39,137 nt of DNA from an uncultured Dorea sp. Its GTDB lineage: Bacteria > Bacillota > Clostridia > Lachnospirales > Lachnospiraceae. The position numbers and the translations under genes were made by a program. The notes under the pieces are model-generated. The model saw only the letters and a program-made list of their open reading frames with translations, was not told the origin of the DNA and did not search any database. Numbering within the stretch: the first letter of the stretch is position 1; each line of letters starts with the position of its first letter. This document shows positions 21,625 to 29,753 of the stretch, in pieces. The stretch spans positions 1 to 39,137 of the forward strand of contig CAJURK010000028.1 of NCBI GenBank assembly GCA_910588745.1. The letters run 5' to 3'.

Positions 21625-23148
21625 TTACTCTGATTTCGCCCTCGCGTACTCGAACTCGTCGATAATCTCCTGTTCCGGAGCCTTCGTCAGCAGACTCACT
21701 ATGATTACAAATGCCAGCGATACGAAAAATGCCGGAAGCAGCTCATAAATATTGAACAGCCCGCCCATTGGAGCAACTGCGTACTTCCATACAAATACTG
21801 TCACGCCGCCGGAAATCATTCCTGCCAGCGCTCCCTGCAGAGTCGTACGCTTCCAGAACAGAGCGCAGATCATAGCCGCTCCAAAGGATCCTCCAAAACC
21901 CGCCCAGGCAAAGGATACGATACCAAATACGCTGGAGTTGGGGTCTCTCGCCAAGAATACGCCGACTACGGAAATAACAAGGATAGTAATACGCGCAATA
22001 CTTAAGCTCTTCTTCTCGGAAAGCTTCACGCCCATAAAATCCTGAATGATGTTCTCGGAAACGCCAGAAGCCGCAACCAGAAGCTGGCTGTCCGCCGTTG
22101 ACATCGTCGCCGCCAGAATTCCTGCCAGAATCACGCCGCCAAGAATTGCCGGAAGCGCGCCGTGCTGACTGAGCATTCTTGCAATCACGACGATAACTGT
22201 CTCGCTGTCTTCCAGATTTTCCATCGCGCCTACGCTGGACATCGCCAAGCCTACGATACCGATAAATACGGCTACCGTCATAGCAATCACTACCCAGATG
22301 GAACCGATACGCCTGGATAATTTCAGCTTCTTCTCATCTTCAATCGACATGAACCTTACCAGAATATGAGGCATACCAAAGTACCCGAATCCCCACGCAA
22401 GCATAGACGCGCTCTTTAACGCCGGATACTCTACCGCAGCTCCCGCCGCCGCGTCAAAACTCTGACTTAGGTTCAAATACCCCGGAAGCGCCTTAGCATT
22501 GTCAATCACGGCCCCAAAGCCTCCTGCATGACTCACGCCATATAAGGTAATGGAAATTAACGCAACCGACATCACCACACTCTGGATAAAGTCGTTGGTA
22601 GCAACTGTACTAAAACCTCCGATAATCGTATATACCACGATAACCACCGCAAACACCAACACCCCCGTCATATACGGTATTCCAAACAAAGAATGGAACA
22701 GTTTGCCGCAGGCAGCAAATCCGGACGCGGTATATGGGATAAAGAATATAACGATGACCAGCGCCGCAAGCGCGGTAATGATATTCTTCTTATCCCGGAA
22801 ACGCCTTGCCAGAAACGACGGTACCGTGATCGCATCCACCTTATAAGAGTACCTTCTCAGCCTTCTTGATACCAAAAGCCAGTTAAAATATGTACCAAGC
22901 GCTAATCCGGCGGCCGTCCAGAAAGGATCCGCTAAACCGGTTGCGTAAGCGACTCCAGGAAGTCCCATCAACAGCCAGCTCGACATATCGCTGGCCTCGG
23001 CGCTCATAGCAACCACAAGAGGTCCCATCCTTCTTCCGCCAAGGTAGAAGTCTTCCGTATTGCTGTTCTTCTTCCCATTGTATACGCCGACGCCGATCAG
23101 CAGGCATAAGTATACAATAATCGTACCCATAATAATAGCATTAATCAT
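21625..23148 (-). CDS. putP: Sodium/proline symporter PutP
   Basis: 507 aa, about 13 transmembrane helices, SSS family. It follows E. coli PutP closely: DFYLGGRRMGPLVVAMSAEASDMSSWLLMGLPG near residue 30, PYTASGFAACGKLF, GWGLGYFG-like WGFGYFGMPHILVRFM, AATMSTADSQLLVAAS and FAWAGFGGSFGAAM. It would import L-proline with Na+ for the nearby proline reductase system. I start at ATG 23148 (MINAIIMG), with GGAGAG upstream; an earlier in-frame start would add 27 residues with no membrane segment. Own promoter at 23251-23279, and two AT-rich palindromes upstream. No TATAGA palindrome, so probably controlled separately. Confidence 0.94.
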   Translation of the reverse strand: MINAIIMGTIIVYLCLLIGVGVYNGKKNSNTEDFYLGGRRMGPLVVAMSAEASDMSSWLLMGLPGVAYATGLADPFWTAAGLALGTYFNWLLVSRRLRRYSYKVDAITVPSFLARRFRDKKNIITALAALVIVIFFIPYTASGFAACGKLFHSLFGIPYMTGVLVFAVVIVVYTIIGGFSTVATNDFIQSVVMSVALISITLYGVSHAGGFGAVIDNAKALPGYLNLSQSFDAAAGAAVEYPALKSASMLAWGFGYFGMPHILVRFMSIEDEKKLKLSRRIGSIWVVIAMTVAVFIGIVGLAMSSVGAMENLEDSETVIVVIARMLSQHGALPAILGGVILAGILAATMSTADSQLLVAASGVSENIIQDFMGVKLSEKKSLSIARITILVISVVGVFLARDPNSSVFGIVSFAWAGFGGSFGAAMICALFWKRTTLQGALAGMISGGVTVFVWKYAVAPMGGLFNIYELLPAFFVSLAFVIIVSLLTKAPEQEIIDEFEYARAKSE

Positions 23149-23250
23149 AGTTCTCTCTCCTTTTCTCTTCAAAATGATGCTAATTGATGTTTGCTCTTTC
23201 TTTCCCCGATAAAGAAGAGTAAATTTCAAAGCCGCATAAGCTATAGAACT

Positions 23251-23279
23251 ATTATAGTTTATTTTTTGTCAATGTGCAA
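23251..23279 (-). promoter_or_regulatory. Sigma-A promoter of putP
   Basis: Minus-strand -35 TTGCAC (23274-23279), 17-nt spacer, perfect -10 TATAAT (23251-23256). The leader to ATG 23148 would be about 95 nt. Confidence 0.65.
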
Positions 23280-23324
23280 TATTAATATTAAAAAATGTTA
23301 TGTCGAAATAAGTAATATTAATAT
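23278..23324. repeat. Two copies of the palindrome AATATTAATATT upstream of putP
   Basis: AATATTAATATT at 23278-23289 (perfect 12-bp palindrome, touching the -35) and AATATTAATAT at 23314-23324, 36 bp apart. Possibly regulator sites, although simple AT-rich words also arise by chance. Confidence 0.4.
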
Positions 23325-23443
23325 CAAACCCTTATTTTTAGGCAGGATTTCCCTATGCCTGCCCAAAATTTCGGTATTCATCTCTTCTCGCTCCGAACAT
23401 CCATAAACGGCGTCCCTTCCTGCCCCAGGCAAAAACCACGCCT

Positions 23444-24862
23444 TTAACGGCGGCGGATTCCTCTGCCTACAAAATATTCTCCTGAACCGGTTTCCTCTAT
23501 GGACGACTCAAAAAATTCCCTAACCGCCCCGATCAGATACTCCAAATCCTTCACGCCTGCCGTCTCATAACTGGAATGCATCGCCAACTGAGCCAGCCCG
23601 ATGTCCACGCAGCTTACCGCTACCTGCGTCCCGGAAATATTCCCCAAGGTAGAGCCTCCCAGCATATCCGAATGATTTGTAAACACCTGCACCGGAACCT
23701 CTGCCTTCTCGCAGATCCTGCGGAACCATGCCGCCGACACCGCGTCCGAAGTATATCTCTGATTGCCGCTGAATTTTATCACAATCCCCTGATTTATCAG
23801 AGGGCGGTTTGACGGACAAGCTTTATCCGAATAGTTCGGATGCGCGGCGTGCGCATTGTCCGCAGACAGCATCATGCTGGAAGCCAGCGCCCTGCGATAA
23901 TCCGCTCCGTTTCTCCCCAAAGCCTCGCAGACGCGGTACAGGGTATCCGCCAGGAACGTAGACGCCGCTCCCTGCCTGGTACTGCTCCCCACTTCTTCAT
24001 TATCAAATACACAGTGAACCGGAATGCCGTTTCCCTCTTCCGCTTCCAGAAATCCCTCCAAAGACGCATACGCACACTCCAGATCATCCAGCCTTCCCAT
24101 CGAGATAAATTCCTCATTTGCTCCCCATACGCTCCCCGGCATCCGATTATACAAATACAGTTCGCTTCCAAGAATCTGGTTCTTACTCACTCCTGCCTCA
24201 GAGGCAATCATATCCATAAAATCCCGATTCCCGCCGTCTGCCGTATCAGCCATACATGTTAACTTGTCCTCTTCTGCGCCTTGTCCCGAATCCGCCTGCA
24301 TACGTTCTCTTTGTTTCCCTTCGCAGCACATCCCATATAACGGCAGCATGTCCTTCTGTACATGGTACTTGTATCCGTCATTTGCCTCCCGGTTCATGTG
24401 AACCGCCAGACTTGGAATCATCAGCAAATCCCTCTTTACATTGACCAGTTTCGTACTCAGCCGATCATTTTCACAAACTACCACTCTTCCCGCCACAGAC
24501 AGCGGCCTGTCAAACCAGGTTGCGCAAAGCATTCCGCCGTATTTCTCCACATTCAGCTTCACATAGGCCCGCTCTGATTTCAGCTCCGGATTCTCCTTTA
24601 TTTTCAGGCAGGGCGAATCGCTGTGGCTCGCCACAATTTGAAACCCCTGAAATTCGGCCGCCGGTATCCGAAATGCAATCAGGGAGGAACCGTTGCGGAT
24701 CACGTAATATTTCCCTCCCGGCTCCAGCTTCCAATCCTGTCCCTCTAATAGTCCGGTATAGCCCTGAGCCTCCAGATCTTTCTTCATCCTGTCAACCGCG
24801 TGAAAAGCTGTCGGACTATCTCCGATAAATCGAAATAACTCTCTCACATGCTTGTTTTCCAT
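23444..24862 (-). CDS. apeB: M18 family aminopeptidase (aspartyl aminopeptidase type)
   Basis: 472 aa cytoplasmic zinc aminopeptidase releasing N-terminal (often acidic) residues from peptides. Metal-site motifs: IVASHSDSPCLKIK (first His-x-Asp), FDNEEVGSSTRQGA (Glu-Glu catalytic/metal pair), SADNAHAAHPNYSDK and FTNHSDMLGGSTLGN near the C terminus. A 25-residue low-similarity insertion (about 190-215, GKQRERMQADSGQGAEEDK) is visible. I start at ATG 24862 (MENKHV) with GGAGG seven bases upstream. Peptide breakdown fits an amino-acid-fermenting organism. 91 bases after the acyltransferase gene on the same strand. Confidence 0.92.
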   Translation of the reverse strand: MENKHVRELFRFIGDSPTAFHAVDRMKKDLEAQGYTGLLEGQDWKLEPGGKYYVIRNGSSLIAFRIPAAEFQGFQIVASHSDSPCLKIKENPELKSERAYVKLNVEKYGGMLCATWFDRPLSVAGRVVVCENDRLSTKLVNVKRDLLMIPSLAVHMNREANDGYKYHVQKDMLPLYGMCCEGKQRERMQADSGQGAEEDKLTCMADTADGGNRDFMDMIASEAGVSKNQILGSELYLYNRMPGSVWGANEEFISMGRLDDLECAYASLEGFLEAEEGNGIPVHCVFDNEEVGSSTRQGAASTFLADTLYRVCEALGRNGADYRRALASSMMLSADNAHAAHPNYSDKACPSNRPLINQGIVIKFSGNQRYTSDAVSAAWFRRICEKAEVPVQVFTNHSDMLGGSTLGNISGTQVAVSCVDIGLAQLAMHSSYETAGVKDLEYLIGAVREFFESSIEETGSGEYFVGRGIRRR

Positions 24863-24953
24863 CTTCCGCCTCCCCATTTCTGTGTTCTTTCATCGCTTGT
24901 AAACCACACGGCTTTACCGCCGTTCCGTCTCCTGCCAAAAGCAGCTTCCTTTC

Positions 24954-25925
24954 CTACATCAGATGCGCGATTCGATTCGTAAGCCGCACAAACGGCTTTC
25001 TCGACACCACCCACACCAGTCCCAGGCAGCATATGATCAACAAAATACTCGCCCTGTAGCTGCGAATCGAATGCAGGATGTTGGATTCATGCTTCACACA
25101 GCTATAGATAATGCCGTGAAAAATGTAAATTGCCATCGTTCGCTCTCCCAGATAAGAATAGGACTTCTTCTCGGAAGGAAGCACCAGCATAAACAGATAG
25201 ATCAGTATAAACGAGATCCCATAACATAGAATCCTTATCAGGATTCCTTCTGCCGTTCCTAAGCCAAGACTCTCATAAGAATAACGTCCATAAAAGACCT
25301 TTACCGACAGCTTCCGATGATACTCGTCCGTAAATAAATAGAGCGCAAACGCTCCCAGAATCGCAAGCGCTCCCACATAGCCTCTGGGATTTCTATATTT
25401 TGCAAGCCAGGATCCGTCAAACTCCATTCCCGCAAGAAAGAACGGAAAAAAGAACAGGATTCTGGGAATCGACAGGAAGTTCCCGATTCCAACCAGCCCG
25501 ACCAGCAGTCCCGCCGCCAGGGACAGCGGAAGATAATAAGGGATCTTCTTTACCGCCGGAGCCGCCAAACGCCATACGAACAGCGCCAAAAGGTACCACA
25601 GCGTAAATTTGGGTCTTGTAAAATACAGCTCCGTATCTTTGTCAAGCAGCAACGTATACACCAGATAATAAATCACCTCATACACAAAGTAAGGGATGAT
25701 CAGACTTCCTAACAGCTTCCTAACCGACGGATTCTTCTTCGAGAAATACCCGGATATAAAAATAAACGCCGGCATATGGAACGCCACGATCCCCCATTTC
25801 AGTTCATACAGAAACGGATTCTGGTCATAGCAGGGTTCTATAAAATGACCGATCACCACCAGTACAATTAACAGCACTTTATAATTGTCAAAGAGATATT
25901 CTCTTGTCTTTTGCTTTTGCTCCAT
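24954..25925 (-). CDS. Membrane acyltransferase family 3 protein
   Basis: 323 aa with about ten transmembrane helices. The start LFDNYKVLLIVLVVIGHFIEP carries the conserved helix-1 histidine of acyltransferase_3/OafA-type enzymes; FHMPAFIFISGYF and YIFHGIIYSC are further family signatures. Such proteins transfer acetyl or similar groups to surface polysaccharides or other envelope molecules; the acceptor is unknown here. I use ATG 25925 with AGAGG eight bases upstream. No polysaccharide genes nearby. Confidence 0.87.
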   Translation of the reverse strand: MEQKQKTREYLFDNYKVLLIVLVVIGHFIEPCYDQNPFLYELKWGIVAFHMPAFIFISGYFSKKNPSVRKLLGSLIIPYFVYEVIYYLVYTLLLDKDTELYFTRPKFTLWYLLALFVWRLAAPAVKKIPYYLPLSLAAGLLVGLVGIGNFLSIPRILFFFPFFLAGMEFDGSWLAKYRNPRGYVGALAILGAFALYLFTDEYHRKLSVKVFYGRYSYESLGLGTAEGILIRILCYGISFILIYLFMLVLPSEKKSYSYLGERTMAIYIFHGIIYSCVKHESNILHSIRSYRASILLIICCLGLVWVVSRKPFVRLTNRIAHLM

Positions 25926-26321
25926 TTTCATCACCTCTATCTATTTTAAGCTTGTCCAAAGAACCATTCAATTCATAATATGAGAGAAAAATTCACTTTA
26001 TTCATCAAAAATTTTGAGATTTTGCATAAACTTTAATATCTCATCAATTATCTCTTGACTTCATATAGTTAGTCTTTCCTTTAAGCAATTCTTCTTTATC
26101 ATACCGTTAACCCGAAAGAACTTTCTATGCTCTACATTATACAGAATCAATTTGTATAAAGTAAAATAAGGGGCTGCACCCGGCAGTCCCTTGTCTTACT
26201 TCTGATATGTGATTTTCCGACTTAAAATATTTACAATTCCACGCATATTCTCCTTTGTGGGGATGGGATTTTTCGAGAAAAATGGTAATATGAAGTATAA
26301 ATTATTTTGGAGGTATAGAAA
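25926..26321. other. 396-bp intergenic region with a short hairpin
   Basis: AT-rich spacer between divergent genes. The only clear structure is a 10-bp stem at 26168-26177/26183-26192 (AAGGGGCTGC with GCAGTCCCTT), followed on the minus strand by ATTTTACTTT and so perhaps a terminator in that direction. TTTTTCGAGAAAAA (palindrome) lies about 40 bp before the XRE gene. No gene or RNA recognised. Confidence 0.4.
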
Positions 26322-26795
26322 ATGGATCAACTTTTGGTAAGTAAATTTATCACTCAAAAGCGCAAAGAAAAAAATTTAACGCAAGAACAGTTAGCAGAAA
26401 AAATCGGCGTTTCAAATAAAACAATTTCAAAGTGGGAAACGGGAAAATGTATGCCCGACTATTCTGTAATTGAATTGTTGTGTGAAGAACTAAACATTAC
26501 GCTTGCAGAGCTGATGAATGGCGAAGAAGACGAAAAAAGTATACATACCTATGACAATGAACAGATTGTGGAAATGCTAAAAGATATTCAAAACTTAAAA
26601 GCCACAAAAACATTGATTATTGGATATATTTTAATCATTATGGGCGGCGTCATGCTAGTGCTTTCACAGGTATTCGGAGGTACAGATGTTCAGGATTTTC
26701 TTTCAGGTGTTATGTTAGGGTTATCTATTGGCGAATCTTTAGCAGGCGTTTTCCTTCTTGCTCATTATTTGGCTCACAAAAACAAAAGGAAATGA
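26322..26795 (+). CDS. XRE-family HTH protein with two transmembrane segments
   Basis: 157 aa. Residues 6-65 form a Cro/CI helix-turn-helix (KFITQKRKEKNLTQEQLAEKIGVSNKTISKWETGKCMPDY); after a short linker two hydrophobic segments follow (about 97-115, LIIGYILIIMGGVMLVL; and 128-147, GVMLGLSIGESLAGVFLLAHYL). This suggests a membrane-tethered transcription factor. TTGGAGG before the start. The gene and its downstream partner are visibly more AT-rich than their neighbours and use A-ending codons, which suggests horizontal acquisition. Targets unknown; its own operon is the simplest guess. Confidence 0.85.
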   Translation: MDQLLVSKFITQKRKEKNLTQEQLAEKIGVSNKTISKWETGKCMPDYSVIELLCEELNITLAELMNGEEDEKSIHTYDNEQIVEMLKDIQNLKATKTLIIGYILIIMGGVMLVLSQVFGGTDVQDFLSGVMLGLSIGESLAGVFLLAHYLAHKNKRK

Positions 26796-26806
26796 GGTGA
26801 CTATAT

Positions 26807-26977
26807 ATGCGTTCAAAACAAATTATGGCTATTATCGGAATCATATTTTTAATAATTGGACTTATCTGTATTTCTATTTGCATTTTCCAGCAAAGCGAAA
26901 ATAAAGCATTGCTGGCATTTGGCTTAATGTGTAATTCTATTGCTTTTTTGCTCTACTGTATAAACAGAAAAAAATAA
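26807..26977 (+). CDS. Small hydrophobic protein, 56 aa
   Basis: Starts MRSKQIMAIIGIIFLIIGL and ends LLYCINRKK: two predicted membrane segments (about 7-27 and 35-51) with a short polar turn QQSENK. Begins 11 bases after the XRE gene with a GAGGTG ribosome-binding site, so the two form an operon. It is below the size limit of many gene callers. It might interact with the membrane part of the XRE protein; no family recognised. Confidence 0.7.
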   Translation: MRSKQIMAIIGIIFLIIGLICISICIFQQSENKALLAFGLMCNSIAFLLYCINRKK

Positions 26978-27205
26978 TTTCATACTGCCTGGTCTGCAAA
27001 AGGGTACAGACTAAAGCGTTATATTCTTTTGCAACATAACCGTAAGCCATGAATAACCGCGAGAGAAAGGTGGAATCATCTACCTTTGCTTTTTCGGGCG
27101 ATACACAATGCAGAAAATCAGGGCGCTATACGGACACTGCCGGAGTACGGTGATAACTGCGCGTTCCGTTAGAACACTGAAAACAAATAGAAAGGCAAAA
27201 GAAAA

Positions 27206-27248
27206 CTGCTATGCAATCGGATAACCCTTTTGCATAACAGCTATTTTT
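27206..27248. terminator. Bidirectional hairpin after the amino acid ABC operon and the XRE operon
   Basis: CTGCTATGCAA pairs with TTGCATAACAG in an imperfect stem; CTATTTTTT follows on the plus strand and TTTTCTTTTG on the minus strand. The rest of 26978-27343 (366 bp) shows no convincing gene. Confidence 0.6.
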
Positions 27249-27309
27249 TCCGTTTCCCTGGCATTCGCCATAAGTTTTACAATAATTCCTTATGGGCTGC
27301 CGCCATTTA

Positions 27310-27339
27310 AGAAGTCCCTTTTCTAGAAGTCCCTTTTCC
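27310..27339. repeat. Tandem 15-bp direct repeat
   Basis: AGAAGTCCCTTTTCT at 27310-27324 is repeated at 27325-27339 with one difference in the last base, immediately downstream of the ABC ATPase stop. No function inferred. Confidence 0.7.
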
Positions 27340-27343
27340 ATAT

Positions 27344-28129
27344 CTATCCCTGCGAAAATCGTGAGAGAAATTGTCTGGTTCTCTCCTCCTTCGGATTGTC
27401 GATAACCTGTTTCGCATCCCCCTGTTCCACAATATAGCCTTCGTCCATAAAAATAATCTGGTCGGCCACATCCCTGGCAAACGCCATCTCATGGGTTACA
27501 ATAATCATCGTAGTCTTCTGGTCTGCAAGACCGCGGATTACCCTCAGCACCTCTCCGGTCAGCTCCGGGTCAAGCGCCGACGTAGGTTCGTCAAAACACA
27601 GGATATCCGGCTTAAGCGCCAACGCGCGGGCAATTGCCACCCGCTGCTGCTGTCCGCCGGACAACTGGTGGGGATAATGCCCCGCCCGGTCCGCCAGCCC
27701 CATCCGAGCCAGCAGCGCGTTGCCATGTTCCGCAATTTCTTCCAAAATCTGTTTCTTATTGGTCTTAAAATCCTTCCGCTCCTGGGCCAGCAGCTTCTCC
27801 GCCAGCATAACGTTCTCCAAGGCGGTATACTGGGGAAACAGATGGAACGCCTGGAACACCATACCAAAATGCAGACGCTTCCTGCGCAGTTCCTGCTCGC
27901 TCATTTTCACCGGCTGCGACGCGTCAAACACTGGGTTCCCTTTTACCAGAATCTTTCCCTGGCTGGGCTTTTCCAAAAAGTTTAAACAGCGGAGCAGGGT
28001 CGTCTTCCCGGAGCCTGAAGAACCGATGATAGCCAGGGCGTTTCCCTCCTCCAGAGAAAAACTCACATCCTTTAAAACCTCGGTGCTTCCAAAATGCTTT
28101 CCGATATTTTTCACCTCTAAGATTGACAT
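27344..28129 (-). CDS. Polar amino acid ABC transporter ATP-binding protein
   Basis: 261 aa. Walker A GSSGSGKTT (about 36-44), Q-loop MVFQAFHLFPQYTALENVMLAEKLL, signature LSGGQQQRVAIARAL, Walker B ILCFDEPTSALDPE and the switch histidine TMIIVTHEM: the GlnQ/HisP group. A roughly 15-residue insertion (EKLLAQERKDFKTNKKQILEE) differs from the short E. coli GlnQ form. Fourteen bases after the permease gene. Powers uptake of an amino acid captured by the downstream lipoprotein; the exact ligand is not visible. Confidence 0.93.
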   Translation of the reverse strand: MSILEVKNIGKHFGSTEVLKDVSFSLEEGNALAIIGSSGSGKTTLLRCLNFLEKPSQGKILVKGNPVFDASQPVKMSEQELRRKRLHFGMVFQAFHLFPQYTALENVMLAEKLLAQERKDFKTNKKQILEEIAEHGNALLARMGLADRAGHYPHQLSGGQQQRVAIARALALKPDILCFDEPTSALDPELTGEVLRVIRGLADQKTTMIIVTHEMAFARDVADQIIFMDEGYIVEQGDAKQVIDNPKEERTRQFLSRFSQG

Positions 28130-28143
28130 TCCGGCCGCACCTC

Positions 28144-28800
28144 CTATCTAAAATAATCCAGTTTTTTCTCAATATAATTAAATAACAGCGTCAGTATTCC
28201 GATAAAAGCCAGATAAAATACTCCGGTATAGAACAGCGGCCATGTGATCCCCGCCGATTTCATAAACGAAAATCCCGCAAATGTCAGTTCATACGCCGCA
28301 ATAATCCGCGCAAGAGACGTATCCTTGACCAGCGTAATAATCTCATTAGACATGGGCGGCACAACGCGTTTAACCATCTGAAGCAACGTAATCCGGAAGA
28401 AAATCTGACTCTTTGTCATCCCAAGCACCTGCCCCGCTTCCCGCTGACCTGCCGGAACGCCTTCAATACCGCCCCGGAAAATAACAGAAAAGTAACAGGC
28501 GTAGTTGATTACAAAAGCCACTACCGTAGCGGTAATTCTTCCCGCTTCATTTCCGCTCCAGATATTATGGCCAAGCCACAATCCAGGCCCGTAAAAAATA
28601 ATAATCAACTGCAGCATCAGCGGCGTTCCCCGGATAATCCAGACAAAAACCTGAATCACCCCTCTGAGAATCTTCCATTTACCGGCGCTGCCTACTCCCA
28701 GAAGCAGTCCGAGGGGCAGCGAAAATATAAGCGTGAATATAAATATCTGAACCGTGGTCCACAGACCCTTCATCAATTCTAGTGTGACTGTTCCAAACAT
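28144..28800 (-). CDS. Polar amino acid ABC transporter permease
   Basis: 218 aa, five or so transmembrane helices, HisM/GlnP type. The EAA loop appears as GQREAGQVLGMTKSQIFFRITLLQ (about residues 117-140), where the ATPase docks. Typical N-terminal motif GLWTTVQIFIFTLIFSLPLGLLLG. Lies between the substrate-binding protein (17-nt gap) and ATPase genes in one operon. Confidence 0.93.
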   Translation of the reverse strand: MFGTVTLELMKGLWTTVQIFIFTLIFSLPLGLLLGVGSAGKWKILRGVIQVFVWIIRGTPLMLQLIIIFYGPGLWLGHNIWSGNEAGRITATVVAFVINYACYFSVIFRGGIEGVPAGQREAGQVLGMTKSQIFFRITLLQMVKRVVPPMSNEIITLVKDTSLARIIAAYELTFAGFSFMKSAGITWPLFYTGVFYLAFIGILTLLFNYIEKKLDYFR

Positions 28801-28817
28801 CCTTTGTTCTCCGTATC

Positions 28818-29633
28818 CTACTGCTCTACGACAGCCTCCTGAACTCCATAGGTCTCCGCAATTTCCATCATGCGTCCGTCCCCGTAAGCCGCCTTAAATA
28901 TTCCGTTGATAAACTCTGCCAAATCAGAACCCTTACGGCAGCCAACGCCATACTCTTCCGTCGTCAATTCCTCTGTATAGATTAAATCCTCGTAGCTGGT
29001 GCCTTCTCCGATCATAGCGCCCGCCATTAAAAGGTCAATGACCGCCGCGTCAGAAGTTCCTGATTTCACCTCCATCAACGCATCTGCCTGGGATGCAACA
29101 GAGTTCATATTATACTGCTTATCGTTTGCAGCCGCCTCTCCTGCGGAACCGGCTTCAACCGCAAACGTAAGTTCCGCAAGTTCCGCGTCCTTCTTATCCT
29201 CCGGCACCACCACTACCTGCGCATTGTTGCAGTAAGCATTGGTACACTCCATAGCCGACGTAACCTCCGACGTCAGCGTCATACCGTTCCACACAACATC
29301 AATATTTTTAGAATCCAGTTCCATAATCTTGGTGTCCCAGTCAATCACGACAAATTCAGCCTCAACGCCAAGCTCATCCGCAACAAGCTTCGCCATATCC
29401 GCGTCAAAACCAACCCACTCGCCGGAATCATCCTTATAATCCATAGGCTCAAATTCCGTAATGCCAATCACCAATGTCCCCTTATCCTTGATGTAGTCCA
29501 CATCGCTGCCTGACTCGTCCGCCTCTTTTGCATCCCCTCCCGCGTCCTTCGTGTCCTTAGAATCTCCGCCGCAGGCCGTCATAGAAAACGCCATAGCCAG
29601 GCATAACATACATGCAATTAATTTCTTCTTCAT
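28818..29633 (-). CDS. Amino acid ABC transporter substrate-binding lipoprotein
   Basis: 271 aa. Type II signal peptide MKKKLIACMLCLAMAFSMTAC with lipobox MTAC, so anchored outside the membrane; an acidic linker DSKDTKDAGGDAKEADES follows, then a SBP_bac_3 domain (TLVIGITEFEPMDYKDDSGEWVGFDADMAKLVADELG). A GGAGGAG before ATG 29633 decides the start over a GTG 15 bases upstream. First gene of the operon, behind a clear promoter. Polar amino acid (glutamine/cystine/other) specificity is undetermined. Confidence 0.93.
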   Translation of the reverse strand: MKKKLIACMLCLAMAFSMTACGGDSKDTKDAGGDAKEADESGSDVDYIKDKGTLVIGITEFEPMDYKDDSGEWVGFDADMAKLVADELGVEAEFVVIDWDTKIMELDSKNIDVVWNGMTLTSEVTSAMECTNAYCNNAQVVVVPEDKKDAELAELTFAVEAGSAGEAAANDKQYNMNSVASQADALMEVKSGTSDAAVIDLLMAGAMIGEGTSYEDLIYTEELTTEEYGVGCRKGSDLAEFINGIFKAAYGDGRMMEIAETYGVQEAVVEQ

Positions 29634-29672
29634 AACCGTCTCCTCCACATTTCACTCTAGTAGCCAAGTAGT

Positions 29673-29701
29673 ATTGTAGCATAGCAGCACACTAAAGTAA
29701 A
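29673..29701 (-). promoter_or_regulatory. Promoter of the amino acid ABC operon
   Basis: Minus-strand -35 TTTACT (29696-29701), 17-nt spacer, -10 TACAAT (29673-29678), 40 bases before the lipoprotein start. Confidence 0.6.
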
Positions 29702-29753
29702 GTGGAATTTTTTATCCGCGGATCATCCCTAAATCTCCTGCAAACCACATCTT

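Noticed and set aside
23241..23257. CTATAGAACTATTATAG before putP as a seventh copy of the shared operator.
   Set aside because: The right half is TATAG, not TCTATA, so the orientation and symmetry differ; it mostly reflects the -10 element.
23341..23370. GGCAGG/CCTGCC hairpin after the aminopeptidase as a terminator.
   Set aside because: Only six paired bases and no U-tract on either strand after the stem.
27126..27341. A 71-codon minus-strand open frame after the ABC ATPase.
   Set aside because: It begins in a tandem DNA repeat (MEKGLLEKGLL), runs through the terminator hairpin and has no ribosome-binding site.
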